Positions 1 through 11,888 of a stretch of 64,000 nucleotides of DNA are shown one piece after another. The stretch is from Sclerotiophoma versabilis. Taxonomy: Eukaryota > Ascomycota > Dothideomycetes > Pleosporales > Didymellaceae. Each line of letters opens with the position of its first letter. The first letter of the stretch is position 1. A program made the position numbers and the translations under genes. The stretch covers positions 3,162,001 through 3,226,000 of the forward strand of contig JAAROD010000004.1 of NCBI GenBank assembly GCA_012274445.1, read 5' to 3'. The notes beneath the pieces were generated by a model. The model did not search any database and was not told the origin of the DNA. It saw only the letters and a program-made list of their open reading frames with translations.

Positions 1-693
1 CCACGGCCATAGATAGTAGGCGGGCAGAGAATGGCTGTCTTGACGGAGTCGGAGCCAGCATTCAGAACCAGATCATCGACGTTCTTGTGGAACGCATCCT
101 CGGGAAGGCCTGTGAGATCTTGCACGGCTGTCCAGTCATTGTAAACACGGTCCGAGTGCTCTCCGAGTCTGTTGTCGTCACGCATGGTTTCCCAACAGAG
201 AATGCCAGCGCCACCGGTGTGCAGCCAGAATCCCGGCTTCTCTTTTGTGTGGCCAGATGCCAGACCTTTGGCAATGGCTTTTGCAGCGGGCTCGTTGTCA
301 GAAGCATCAGCTGTGTCTACCACCATATAAGGCTCTGGATTTAAGAAGACAGGGTACGGGACATACGGATAACGACGTCAGCCTTTGCGGCTTCTTCTTC
401 GATAAGTTGGGAGCTGTCCAAGTCGCCAATCACAAGGCGGACTTTGGGGAACGCATCTTTGACAGGTTTTCCTTTCTCCTCTGATAACTCTGTCAGCAGT
501 TGACTTCGATAGCGATCTCGTAATTCATATACCAGATCGGACAAGAGCTGCGATCTCGTAGTCTGAGTGCTTGTTGTAAAGCGCGTATAGAGTGTCACCG
601 CCAATGTATCCTGTCGCACCTGTACTTGAATTGATGTCAGCAGCCGATGTAAGCAGGGACGTAGGTAGCATACAGAAAAACCTTAGGTGGCAT
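1..693 (-). CDS. NAD(P)-binding Rossmann (epimerase/NmrA-like) protein, 3' end outside window
   Basis: Four exons read on the minus strand: 674-693, 533-624, 367-480 and 334 to beyond position 1. Splicing gives an N-terminus MPPKVFLTGATGYIGG, the glycine-rich dinucleotide-binding motif of extended short-chain dehydrogenases, followed by an ALVRS strand end, a VIGDLDSS strand, and later a PPTIYG motif typical of nucleoside-diphosphate-sugar epimerase-like fungal proteins. Each intron begins GTATxx, two show a CTGAC branch site, and the 20-nt first exon is needed to join the start to the GATG motif. The substrate cannot be told from this part; such proteins are cytosolic NAD(P)-dependent reductases, epimerases or redox sensors. 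The start at 693 is preceded by CACA. The C-terminal part lies left of the window. Confidence 0.85.
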
Positions 694-1320
694 TGTGAGC
701 GTGTTGTAACTGTGTGCAAGTATGACAGCCTAGGTCGAGAGTTTTCGAACTTTTATCTGCGGAGTAATTGATGTCGTCAGGTGTCATCCACATGCATTTG
801 GTGCTTGTTTGTAAGCGATTACAGCCACGGTCGCGTGTTTGCGGTTACGCAGTGGGGCGAGGTTTCATGAGTCGACGTGACGTCATTGAGGGTTGGAAGA
901 ACTGTGGAAAAACCCAGGAAGAACGTTCTCGCGCAGTACAAGAAGCAACGATAGCACCTGCCAAACGTAGATATGGAGTCCTCTTTTCAAATGAAATCGT
1001 GTTTCTATTGTTGTGCGCGAGGTTCAGGCGCATTGCGTACCTCCATCTACGTTCTCCTATCGTTCAGCAACTGCACCTCAGGTCTTCGCAATTTACTGCA
1101 CGATCGAGAAGTCCGAAGAACCTACAAAGTCCAAGGTCAATCATCATCACGACCAAACCGTTTGTTCGCTGCTGAGCGGACTATGAATCGCGAACTTTGT
1201 GCCAAATGTCAAAACCCAGGATTCGATGATGGCAGGCAAACTGGGCAAAAAACATTGGTACGAGAATTTTGACATGCTCACTTTGAGCTGTGAGAGCAGG
1301 CGTGATGTTAGAGACACTTG
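694..1320. other. Intergenic, no gene seen
   Basis: Lies between the start of the epimerase-like gene and the stop of the MFS gene, both on the minus strand. Open frames here are short, have no recognisable motif and overlap each other on both strands. It should hold the promoter of the left gene and the terminator of the right one. Confidence 0.5.
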
Positions 1321-2894
1321 CTACAAAGCCCAGATTCTCTGATCACCTCTACTATCCGATCTCTCAAGTTTGTTCATCCTCCCATACCAAATTCTGAGCG
1401 TGGCAGCAATAGCAGCGACCAGAAAGCTACATGCCGCGCATACAAAGTTGCCAGTCGGGAAGCCTTGATTACGCTCGTTGCTCTTCCAAATCCACTGCGC
1501 AATGATCTGACCGATACCAGCGCACGAGTTGTTCACAGCGATGGCCAAAGGCAGGGTAAGGAAACTGGGCGTATTGCAAGTTACCCAGTTCGTCAACGAA
1601 GGCGCACACGGAAAGGCCCCTGCAGCAGCAAGACATAAGCAGCCATAGCGTTGCACATATGCGTCCGCCGGTAGAAGGCCAGCAGTGAGCCACCCCGTGC
1701 CGCCGATGAGGGAGAATATTGTTATATGCCAGCCGCGGGCGTTGAACTTATCTGCAGTATACGAGATAGTGATGGCGACGAAGAATCCTACGACCCAAGG
1801 TGGAACGGTCAAGAGTTGTGCATGAATTGACTGGTAGCCGAGGCCTGTCACGATAGTCGGAGTGAAGAAGGTGAACGAGCCCTGAGGCACAACGTCCGCG
1901 ATGTATGCGATATAGTGGAGCAACATACGCGGGCTGAAGCAGGTGTCAAGATGTTTCCTTACGGGAAGCGTGCCCCTGATTGTAGCCTCCTCCTCGTTCG
2001 GCCAGACGGTCTACAGCGAATTCCTTTTCGGCGTTATTGAGCCACTTCGCTCGTGCGGGATAGTCGGGCAAGAAAAACCACAAAAGGAAGGCGGACAGCA
2101 AGGTGATAATTCCCTCGATAATGAAGAGCCACCGGAAGCCCTCAAGCCCTGCAGCGCCGTTGATGTGACCGACACCGTATGCGATGGCACCTCCAAACGC
2201 ACCTGCGAGATTGCAGAATGCGACGACGAGAGCGATGCGGACGGCGCGCTCGTTGTATCGATACCATATCGTAATAAAGTAAACAATACCTAAGATCTGA
2301 TCAGTTCTGACATCGTGAAACAGAAACGACTGAGCGCACCTGGGAAGAACCCTGCCTCAAAAACTCCAATCAAGAATCTCAACGCAACAATAGTAGCGGT
2401 GTTCTGAACCCCTGAGAAGCCAATGGTCAAAGCACCCCAGGCGAAAAGCAGGATACCCAACCACATGGATGGTCTAATGTAGTGTTTCATGATCCAGTTG
2501 CTCGGTATCTCGAAGACTGTATATGCTACCGAGAACAAGGTGATTGTCAGGGCATAGCCGTGGGGGGTCAATCCAGTGACCTGGAGTAAGTCGTCGTTTG
2601 TCTCGGCATTCAGTACTCGGGCATTGCCGATGTTCGCTGGAGGCAGTCAGAAATATGGACCATGCTAATATGTGATATCAAAGTGCAAAAGAGGGTACCT
2701 CTGTCAAGAAAGTTGAGAAGGAAGACCCAGCAGCACAACGGCAGGACACGCAAATCTAGTCGTCGATTGAGCAATTTGTTCTGCGCTACATCGTAGATGT
2801 CGATTTTCTCATGGTCTTGTAGCGTTTCTTCTTGATGTTTGAGGTCCACATCTTCGGAATGTTCGTTTTGAGTAGGTTTTGTTGGTTTGTCCAT
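1321..2894 (-). CDS. MFS anion:cation symporter (allantoate permease/DAL5-like), apparent frameshift
   Basis: Three exons: 2699-2894, 2340-2636 and 1321-2289. Spliced, the protein has a hydrophilic N-terminus rich in Glu, then a first membrane helix ending in LDRANIGNAR, a signature of the DAL5/TNA1 family of fungal carboxylate and vitamin symporters, then FEIPSNW in helix 2 and FEAGFFPG at the end of helix 4. Length near 487 residues matches the family. Around 1945-1955 the frame changes: the upstream frame runs GYNQGHASRKETS and stops, while the downstream frame resumes at LDTCFSPRMLLHYIAYIAD, where the family consensus expects continuity. Skipping one base restores it. The only GT-AG pair at the break would be a 29-nt intron and does not restore frame, so this looks like a one-base indel or a sequencing error. 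Substrate is unknown. Confidence 0.8.
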
Positions 2895-4259
2895 CGTGAT
2901 GTTGACCTTTCTTAGCGCTGGAGTTTTTGTAAAATCCGACCTGCAATCACTTTGGGGCCTGTAAGAGCAGTTGGCAAGCAGGAACAGATCATTTGTAGAC
3001 AGCAGCTACGACTTGATGAGGACCGGATATACCGAACCGGGCGTACCACCTGCACATTATCGTGGATGTTACACCAGAAGTGAGGGGTAAAAAGTCCCGT
3101 CCGCTCCCATCATAGTCGTGATATGTGGGGGCAATCTTAGACCGATGCGTTCGATTTTATCAATTCGCCTCTCCTCTGACTAAAACACATGCGGCTTTTG
3201 TTACGTGCCTTGGGTTGCAGTGCTAGATGGGATCACCAATGTAACTCTCAATCACGCGCCATACGTGCAGTCCGACCAAAATAATCATATACAGTAGATT
3301 CCAAGTTTCAATAAGTTATGCCATGGAAAGCCATGTCGCAGTACCCCTTCTTTGGGGTTACTGCATTGCTCGCATCTCACGAGCTTTTCAAACAATTCCG
3401 ACACCTTTGATGTGCAACGACAGTACTGAAGCTAACAATGGCGTTGACTTAAGCCCTCAGGAAGACTTGTATTAGCTTCACACTGGATTATGCAGATATC
3501 AAGCTTATAGAAACCTAATGGCAAGACCAGGCTAAGGCGACAGAGTTCGTGACGTGCTGTAGCAGAGTATCTTTCAAGAGTATACAGTCTTTGCATGCGG
3601 AATACAGGGTTCGTCCGGTCCAGACCTATAAGATATTCCATTCACATAAGGATCTGGCCATCACATATGTCGTTATTTGACTGTGGACTTCTTGTTTCAA
3701 AACCCATCATAGTCGTCGCAACTCTAATTATGTCAGTTAGCGTAGTCTCTAAATTGCAGTAAAAGTCTCTACCGCAAATGCCCCTCTTAACTGCTCTTAT
3801 GTTGGTACAATTTGTTCAAGGAAATTAGACATTCTTGTACTGCTTATAATTAAACTTTTGCAATGCGCAATAGTTTGTGCAGGTATTGTGGTGGTTGATT
3901 TAGTAGATACAAAGTATAGTGTTGTTATAAGTTGGTTGGGTATGATCACGCACAAACGCCCTGATCAGCCACGAAACGAACTCCTTCGTACATGAGAACC
4001 ATGACTCGAACCAGTTATATCAGAGAACTAACGTTACACAACAATGCTCAAATAGTCTGAGGGTCACGAGCATAACACACGGCTAACAGACGTCAAGCAA
4101 TTTCTAATGCACATGTCAATCAGAGAAGTACAAGTGACAGTAAAAGAAAGAGCTCATAAAACCACCCAGAGCTATGTCAGTGAACCATAACAATACCCAA
4201 TGCCATAGTTGTAAACACCAGTGTAAGTGGAAGTAAAGCTTGATCCAGAGCTAATAACA
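2895..4259. other. Intergenic, 1.4 kb, no gene seen
   Basis: No long frame or recognisable product on either strand; the longest small frame (3432-3641, minus) lacks any motif. The base composition is moderately AT-rich but keeps CA and TG dinucleotides, so this is not a RIP block. It should include the promoter of the MFS gene and the 3' flank of the trypsin gene. Confidence 0.5.
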
Positions 4260-5219
4260 TCAGGAATGGGCCAATGCGTTTAGGTGCTTGTCGATGAAGC
4301 TTCTGAAAGACCCCACTTGTGTGTAAACGCCTAAATAACCAGGTGCTCCGCACTCTGGAGAGCCCCAACTCACAACACCTATCAGAATACCGGTATTAGT
4401 GTCGATAAGAGGACCTCCACTGTCACCTTTGCAGGCATCCTTGCCATTAGCAACCCCTCCATCATCATCCACGTAGCCGGCGCATATCATACCATCAGTT
4501 ACTTGCGGAAAAAGCCCATTTTATAATTCTTCCAGCCTACGGTAACGAGTGGTGCACTTCTCGCGAGAAACGATGGGAACATCCACTTCTTGCAGATACT
4601 GAGATACGAAAAACAAAATAGTGGAAGTGCGACCCCTAGGCTTTCAGTCAACTACGATTTGATATGCAAATGGCGAAGGGTATATGATTTACCAGCCTGC
4701 AACAGTGGCCACGGTACTATCTTCAGGATCAGATGCTTCAGAAGCCAGGAGAGCGAAGCCGATGCCAGTCTTTGCAGCAATAGCATCTGAGAGCTTGAGT
4801 ATAGCGATGTCGTTGGAAACACGTGTCGTGGAATGATCAGGATGGATGATTATAGAGGAGACGTTGACTAAAGCTCCTCCTGAAGAATGAGACTGTTCAG
4901 AGTCAATTCGTCATTGTGGAGTTCCAGGAGGACATCATAGACTCACGAGACTTCCAGCTCGGATGACAATTTCGGAAGCGTCAGAACCATCAGCGCAATG
5001 AGCAGCGGTAAGGACAGTCGTCTCATCTAGCAAAGAACCAGTACAGCGGTGATATCCATTCCGAGACTGTAAGCTGATAGCATAGGGAAAGTCATCTTTC
5101 TGAGCGGTAACACCGCCGATGATACGGATGGTGTCATTGCGTCCATGCAGCGGATTGAAGGCTGCCCACACAATGGTAGGAACCGCAAACGCGGCAAGAA
5201 GGGGCTTGGTAACCATCAT
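4260..5219 (-). CDS. Secreted trypsin-like serine protease (family S1)
   Basis: Four exons: 4947-5219, 4693-4892, 4541-4635 and 4260-4501, giving 269 residues. A hydrophobic signal peptide of about 20 residues is followed by a short propeptide ending in Arg32 and the mature N-terminus IIGG. The triad is visible: His74 in LTAAHC, Asp in SNDIAIL, Ser in GDSGGPL. The sequence DACKGDSGGP puts Asp six residues before the catalytic Ser, the S1-pocket Asp of true trypsins, so cleavage after Lys or Arg is expected. VAGWG is split by intron 2 (TG|G) and reading is continuous through all joins. Two in-frame ATG codons stand at the start; the first is taken. Fungal trypsins of this type are extracellular and are often made by plant pathogens. 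Confidence 0.92.
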
Positions 5220-5524
5220 TGAAGTCAGGCGAGATGGAGCCGGAGAAAGTTTGAGCCGAGTGATGCTAGAGATCGATGCGTGGCCTGAGAGTGTTGGTTG
5301 CTAGTGTTGTGTTGTGTTGTGATGCTGAGGAAGAGAATCGGAGAGTTCGGTTCCAATGTTTACGACGTATCATTGGCGAGCCTGCCAAATTTGCTGCGAA
5401 ACCAAGTGGTGCCGTACAGCTTACTCTTACCGGCATCGTGGTGAGGCAGTCACGACTGCCTCCAAGTCTAGCACGCCTCGCGCAAAAGAAGTCGCGACAA
5501 CATTGAAAACCTGTGGCAACCATA

Positions 5525-5935
5525 TTACTTGCTCTTCCTCGTACTCTTGGGAGTGATACTTGTCCAGCTCCTCAACCCTATGCCTTGCACATTCAGTGTT
5601 GGCCCGCTCACCTGAATGCCACCACCCATCTCGGGATCGGTGATCCGGGCCTTCCAATCCCGCCAACGTTCACGCAATGATCTCTTATCTCTTTCTTCTT
5701 GCAATTGTGATGCAGAGGGGTAAGCAAGTACGGCTGAGATGCATGCCGCTGACGCGCCGCTGGTGGAATTTGAGGGACGCACTTGCCTACCATAACTCTG
5801 CGGGTATTGTGGCGGCTGGCTCGATGGCTCAGAATCGTAGTACCTTGGAGGCTCCATAGGATGTGGTGTGAACAATGTGCCCACAGGAGTCTCCATTTGT
5901 TTCTTGCTTGTGGTGGTGGTGGTAGTGGATGACAT
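5525..5935 (-). CDS. Small hypothetical hydrophilic protein
   Basis: An uninterrupted frame of 136 codons starting MSSTTTTTTSKK, with a proline-, tyrosine- and glutamine-rich N-terminal half and a charged helix (RSLRERWRDWKARI) near residue 95, then GGGIQVSGPTLNVQG. No signal peptide or membrane segment. The start at 5935 lies in a good context (TGACC ATG TC); the frame stays open upstream to 6298 but that part looks non-coding. A stretch near 5700-5800 could instead be a frame-preserving intron (GTAGGC to GCAAG). I do not recognise the family. The ordered C-terminal block suggests a real gene. Confidence 0.45.
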   Translation of the reverse strand: MSSTTTTTTSKKQMETPVGTLFTPHPMEPPRYYDSEPSSQPPQYPQSYGRQVRPSNSTSGASAACISAVLAYPSASQLQEERDKRSLRERWRDWKARITDPEMGGGIQVSGPTLNVQGIGLRSWTSITPKSTRKSK

Positions 5936-7590
5936 GGTCAGCGCTGCAAGCCCAGTGGAACAATACTTACGATCCGGCACACGCTCAGGCCATCTATACT
6001 TATACATATGAGTTGCCAAGCTCAAGGCATTCTTGTGAGACCATCTACCATTGGCGTTCTGTTCGGATCTTGGTGCCGAGTTCCGAGATGGAAGTGGCTG
6101 TGCCGTGACGTCATACCCTTCACCTTCACCGCCGCTTGGGGACATCAATTTGAATTGGACATGTTGAATAATCGGGCTCATAGAGTTGACTTTGAGAAAT
6201 TTAACTAATGGTCTAGCCAGTGATTTCAGACGTTGTAGCTGTTCGCTGACTGCTTCGCACAGCACAAGCACGGACTTCATATTCGAAGACCTTTGCATCC
6301 TTTCTTGTCAATTTTGAAGTTTGTACTTATTTAGAGGACGTAGAAAGCAGATAATCAGTTTTAAGGTCTCCATGACTGGTTCTTGTACAGATGCAGCAAA
6401 TTTGTTGCTTGAATGAGAATAACTTTCACTTCCAAAGTTGCTTGCGCAATGCTGAGATCGCGCGGTGTAAGACGGGCAACACTCTCTCTTCTCTACGACT
6501 TCAATTTTGAAGAATCGTGCCCACCCGTTTAGTCGAACACTCAGAAGTCTACAAGTTTCCTCAATCTTCCAGGCATTAACAGCCGTCATGGCAGCCCCAC
6601 TCAACCCTGCACTTGCGATGTTGCGAGAGCCTTTGTGCTTACAGATTTCGTCGTGGGCAATTTTTGCTTTCGTCGTGATCCGTTTTCATACTCGGGCGCT
6701 TTGCGAAGTATATACCTTGACATGAATAGACTACAGCCAGTCATATCATGTCTACGCTGTGAAGTGCTTTGGGATGCTGACTCTCTGCCTATATCCACTC
6801 AGTCCGCAAGCCTTGACCGGCCTTTCGCCACTTACTCACAGATAGTAGCCATTGTTACCGAGTAATTCAGCATGTATCAGCAACGCCCCCGATGAGCTTC
6901 AGAAGCTGCTCTGAGCCCTAACACGCTGAAACTTGATAGTGCTCGCATGCACATTTTCCAGTCTTCCACAGATCGAATGCGTTATACCAAGTAATGCGTT
7001 GAGCCTAGGAACATAGTGTGTTCGTGATAGCCAAAATGTAGAGAGTGCCACGTTGTTCAGTTGCTCGTCGCGCTTCTGCCATTGGATGTAACTCTCTGAC
7101 GGACCATTTGATTAACCAATCGAGCCTAATGATTTGATCTTTCAAGTCTTCGACATTACTCTAAAATAGATCCCGTCCGAAACTGTCAAAACACATATCG
7201 GCATTACGAGCTGTGCTCTGATCCCCTTACGAGGTTGAGAAACATCTGGGATGTGATATTAGAACAAATACGTTCTCAATCGCCTGGAAAAGTTGCGACT
7301 GAGCCATGATATATATGTTGACTCGGTGCTGGTTGAGAGGCAAATTCATGCGCTTAGTAGAGAAGCATCTGTCAAGCATTTGTATGCCGCATCTTCAAGA
7401 TGTCAGCCCTCTTGAGCTATACTTCTATACTTGGGTGTCTGAAACTCCACTACTACCAAGTAAGGGACTCTTCACCACGAGATCGATGGGCTACCGACTG
7501 ATGCTCTGCTTTCAAAATCCTGGATAGGATCGTACGCGCAAATGGACTTGCTTGGGATAAATGAACAACTTTATAATACATATATTGTGG
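5936..7590. other. Intergenic, 1.65 kb, no gene seen
   Basis: Several open frames of 60-100 codons occur on both strands but overlap, lack motifs and do not join by plausible introns. Nothing else is recognised. It separates two minus-strand genes, so the promoter of the small hypothetical gene should lie near its right end of that gene, around 5940-6300. Confidence 0.45.
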
Positions 7591-9583
7591 CTACAATTCG
7601 TGTGTCGCTTTTTCTGCATCCCTCTTGCTCTTGTACCTTCGAAACATATGCAACACTGACATAGGTACATACAGTATGCCGCAAGCCACCGCCATACATA
7701 CCATAAAAGGATAACCAAATGACGGAAGAAGAAGGATGATGGTGAACATTGCCCAAAGCAGAATTCGAAACAAGATACGATAGAATTTCTTTTTAGGCGT
7801 CCTTATCTCGAACACCAGGGAAAGAAGAACGCAAAAGGCCAAATATCCAACTAGGACAGGAAGCGGCGGCACAAAAAGCAATCGGAAAGTATCTGTGGCA
7901 GTTGAGCTGATGATGTCCGAAGGTCGAAGGTCTTGGGTTCGGAGTGCCATCATCAATAGGGAACTGGTTACAACTACAGAGAAGAGTGTAGAGTAAACTA
8001 ATGCAGGAAAGCTGAAGCGATGGGTGTAGTAGTCGTGGGTGGGATGCGGATTGAGGAAGTCGTGTTCTCTGAATGTCGAATGCTTGACAAGTCCAACTAG
8101 GGATGATGGAGCGCGCGAGTCCATTTGTATGAACTCAATGCCATCAATCATGTCTGCCATATGGCCATGGGATTTTAGATCCTGTACCGTAGCTACATGT
8201 GAGATCAATCAACCCGGTCGCTGATGCTAGGCTTGGAAACAAGGGTAAGACATACCTTTGACGTATCCTTCGACCAATGTTATGAGAGGCGCGAAGACAA
8301 CAAGCAAAGCCATCACTTGCCCGAACGTCCATTTATCGATCTCGTCTTCGTCAAGTATGGGCCGCATCCACAGGTTCAACATGCCCCAACAGAAACTCAT
8401 AATTAACCACCAGACCTGGACCTGTCAGCCTAGCTATCAGAACACGGCATCGATGTAACAATTTACCTCAAATGCTCTCGAGGTGAACATGTCAGCAAGC
8501 AGTCGAATAGTAAGGAGGATGGTGAGAGCAGGGTAATAGACAAATATTGCAAATGGACAAGAGTACCAGAGTGATGATCTGGCGCTCCAACCATGCATAT
8601 GTGAAAGCACAAGGATGGAAAGGTTACTGCAGAAGGTACGAGCGCTGTTGTAGACCCTGGTGGGAAGCCGAAAGAGATGCCAAAGGCGGTTGCACATCCC
8701 CACACTCAGGAACACCGCCGACAGGATCATACGTTGCTGACTCGCCTGGAAGATCTGATCGCAAGTATATGTATACCAAGACTCCTGGCTGCATGTTCCC
8801 TCGTGGCGATTGAAGTAACATATAGCATAATCGGTCGGTTTGGGTCTGATGTTGTCGCCCTCTTTTTGGCTGTAAAAGATGATTTGCGACTCCCACGTAT
8901 AATGAGCTGTGGGTACCAAAGCTACAACGAGCATGATGATGAGTAGAATCATACCCGGCAGTCGCCAGAAGTAGCCAAGAGTGTTGAGTCGAAAGTAGTT
9001 ACGTAGCGCCGTCAAGCAGCAGAGGTGGGTGATACTAGAAAACCACGCGAGCTGCACAAGTCTTTGCCAATGATATGCTGAAATGCCTGTATCAAGCTGT
9101 GTGAAGCCACTGATGAGGATCGAAAGGCCTGTGATCAGTTGGAAATCGCTCATAGTAAGCATGGCCTGATCAAATCAGCTGAGGAAGAAGAAGTTGGCAA
9201 GTTGAACATACATGAGTAAGTGCGTTCCTGACGCGCAACCCCTGTTCACCCCAACGCTCGATCCCCCGTGACTCTTGTTTAGTACCTAGTCTCCAGTACA
9301 ACAGATACTCATCAATGGGGTTAATCTTGCTGGGGTGTTCGTGCCTTATGCCCTCACGCTCAGCTGCAGAGGTAGCATCTGGGTGGTAGACAAAGACATA
9401 GTTTGCCACAACTAGTAGCAGAGCTATCGCAGCAGTGCTAGTGTAGGCAATGGTGACCTATAGCTTAGTCAATAACGCGCCTATCGATTCGAAACGAAAT
9501 AGTTGCCATACGCCGATTCCAGAAATATCCGGGTCTGAGGCTAACTTGCTTGGAGGACCATTTCCACAAAGCTTGGAGATCAT
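7591..9583 (-). CDS. Polytopic integral membrane protein, fungal-specific
   Basis: Five exons read as 9512-9583, 9212-9457, 8467-9165, 8256-8421 and 7591-8192, giving about 594 residues with all joins in phase. The N-terminus carries DPDISGIGVTIAY, resembling the 'DPDI(A/T)G(I/P)GV' start common to uncharacterised fungal membrane proteins. Hydrophobic segments follow at IALLLVVANYVFVY, in MLTMSDFQLITGLSILIS, WFSSITHLCCL, GMILLIIMLVVALVP, FAIFVYYPALTILLTIRLL, VWWLIMSFCWGML, and a cluster near the C-terminus, so at least eight membrane helices. A loop with several Cys (CYFNRHEGTC...SWYTYTC) between helices may be extracellular and disulfide-bonded. No transport or enzyme motif is seen. An extra upstream exon cannot be excluded. 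Confidence 0.8.
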
Positions 9584-10723
9584 TGCAAGGACTACCAATC
9601 GCTGCTACCGTGTCTGGACCAATGCTGTACTTCTGAAAGTGATACTAGCTCGTGACCGGGACGGATATTTGCTTGCTGGATTGACGTCAACAAACTAGGT
9701 ATGCAACATCCGGGTTAGAGTAGCGTTTGTCTGTCATGAGAACATGGTGGTTTGCTATCTTGTCGGCAATGATCGCGCTATTGAGGATTGCGTAACAACA
9801 TGTATTTTGCCAGGTTCAAGCACGAGCAATGAGAGAGGGGAAGCGTGAAGCAAACGAGCAAAGCGCGTCGCGATACGGAAAAGTGAGGAAGTCAAGCAGC
9901 ACGCCTTTGCTTTGTGGCACTTTTGGGAATTCGTGAGAGTAGATGGCACGTGGTTAGGTACGACGAGGCGTTGAGGCGAAACCACGCTAAAATGAATGGC
10001 TGACTAACATGAGATTTAGCGTTCGCGCGTTGGCACTCAACGATATCCAAGCACACATAGCGACGCAACACCAAGCCCAGTTGCGGCGAAGGCATGTCTC
10101 GCGTACCCCCCTTTTCTCCTTGCGATCGTTTCACAGGTTTGCATCCTTCAGTATGACCATTTATAGAAACAACGTCTTCACCCCATTCTGATTGGTTCGC
10201 TCGCACCACACTGTCTTCTCATTGGCTTGCTCGCATAGATCACGTGCGAGTATCCTACATGGGAGGCCTGAACCTACAGGTCTTGCCGAGCGGACCAATC
10301 ACTTCAGTGGTTCAAAGAAGTACTATGCCAGATAAGGGAATGAACGAGCTGCGGCTTACGTCTAAGGCATCAAGGAGATAAACATCGGTAGGTACGGCAG
10401 GCTTCTTGGACTGGGCGGGAAGAAGTGCAATGTATATAGCCTGCTGGATCCCACACACGGACATGTACCTGTTCGTTTTGCTTGAATAAACCACTCTGTT
10501 CAAGACAAACACACAAATCGATCTTACCCACATTGCTGCTGTCCAAGCCCACCGCCCCCAGCCGTGCCAACACAGTCTGTCCAACGCAGGTAGCCTTCCT
10601 GCCAGCCTTCGATTTATACAAGTTAATCTCCTGAAGTCAGCTTCCTCGAATAACGCAGCACTCGCCGGGCTTCAGTCCTCCTACCTGCCAGTACATCATC
10701 ACAATTGACGATCATCCATCACC
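9584..10723. other. Divergent intergenic region between two membrane-protein genes
   Basis: Flanked by genes pointing away from each other (9583 minus, 10724 plus), so it should contain both promoters. Open frames on either strand are short and unlike any family. CT-rich tracts and CCAAT-like sequence near 10190-10300 are compatible with promoter function but no element can be named with confidence. Confidence 0.45.
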
Positions 10724-11008
10724 ATGCCCGCCCTGGTCCCACGCGACAGCGACTACGCCTTGCCCTTCTTCGTCATCGTGCTCATTGTCATCTTTGGGGC
10801 GCTTTGCCTTGTCGTCTGCGGTTATGCTGTCCACCGTACATTCGGCTTTAAGAGAGATGGCGACGGGTTCAAAGATGTCTCCGTGGCACAGGCTACCTAC
10901 ATGGCGGAGGTGAGAACCAGGAATATGGACAGCCTCGCGTACGAGGGAAGACGAAGTCAATGGGCGAGGAATGGAAAGGGACCCAAGCCGGAGTACAGAG
11001 AGGGATAA
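10724..11008 (+). CDS. Small single-pass membrane protein, 94 residues
   Basis: The ATG has a strong context (CATCACC ATG CC). Residues 12-35 form one clear hydrophobic helix (PFFVIVLIVIFGALCLVV), followed by a positively charged, hydrophilic C-terminal half with RRSQWARNGKGPKPEY near the end. No signal-peptide cleavage site is evident, so it is probably a membrane-anchored microprotein with a cytosolic tail. The codon use and the CT-rich leader fit an expressed gene. I cannot assign a function. A 5' untranslated intron upstream is possible but not demonstrated. Confidence 0.7.
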   Translation: MPALVPRDSDYALPFFVIVLIVIFGALCLVVCGYAVHRTFGFKRDGDGFKDVSVAQATYMAEVRTRNMDSLAYEGRRSQWARNGKGPKPEYREG

Positions 11009-11888
11009 GCAACGCGTATCGGGGAATCGAGAAATGGCAGCGAGTGGCTGTCAATACAGACTTATATCGTCCGCAACGTGATGATTCCTACGGATGGAAT
11101 TCAATGGCCTATTGTGAGGCTTGTTGTACATTGGGATGATGAAAGATGACCAGAGGGAGGTGTTGTAGAGGATGAGGGGATACACTTGCAAACCGCAAGA
11201 CTAAGAGGTTGCAAAGAACAGTGAATAGAACAGAGAGGCAAACATTAGGGCAGCCCACATCAGGATGACTTACAACCAATTCTCATGTGCTTTCACCCTT
11301 GAAAGTAGCAAAATACGCTGGATGATCTGCTCTGACAGCGCTGATGGTTCGACCTCACAGAAAGCAACGTTCGCTAAAAGTGACATCCAACACTGGCCGG
11401 AGGTACGGAGCGTCAGTAGTTTGCCACTATAGGCCCACACGTCGTATGACATAGCAAGTCTTTGGTGCGTGAGTAACTGTTCTGTGACAATTATGGTGTT
11501 GTGGCCGTAGGGCGGCGGGCTTTGTTGATGTAGGGATGAGGTAGGTGACGAATCATGCCCCACAACGCGCCTGCCCAAGTGTGCTCAAATCTCTCTCCAA
11601 TTGACCTGGACCACTCACCTCACTTCTCCTCAACTTAGCAAATTTTGGCCCGCTACACTATTGTGACATCTGTTCGTCAGACTTGGAGTCGCTGCTGTGG
11701 TTCCCATTTGTTACGTTGTCTGATTGTGAATATGCATTAGACGGATGAGTGGTGTCATTGACGCCGCAACTTCATTTTGATTAACTGAATACCGGTAGCC
11801 TTGGACTGATCAAGATACACCACACGCCGCTTCTTACTCATACATTGACAAAAGAAATCTAGGAGCTGGCCGAGGTCCCACCTGACAT
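11009..11888. other. Convergent intergenic region, no gene seen
   Basis: Lies between the 3' ends of the plus-strand small membrane protein and the minus-strand GH17 gene, so it should hold both terminators. The frame at 11270-11578 (minus) has no motif and is probably chance. Confidence 0.45.

Noticed and set aside
1943..2293. Plus-strand 116-codon frame opposite the MFS gene
   Set aside because: The minus strand reads as conserved transporter helices here; the plus frame has no motif.
3970..4020. tRNA-like GGTTCGAGTC on the minus strand
   Set aside because: No matching acceptor stem or D-arm could be folded around it.
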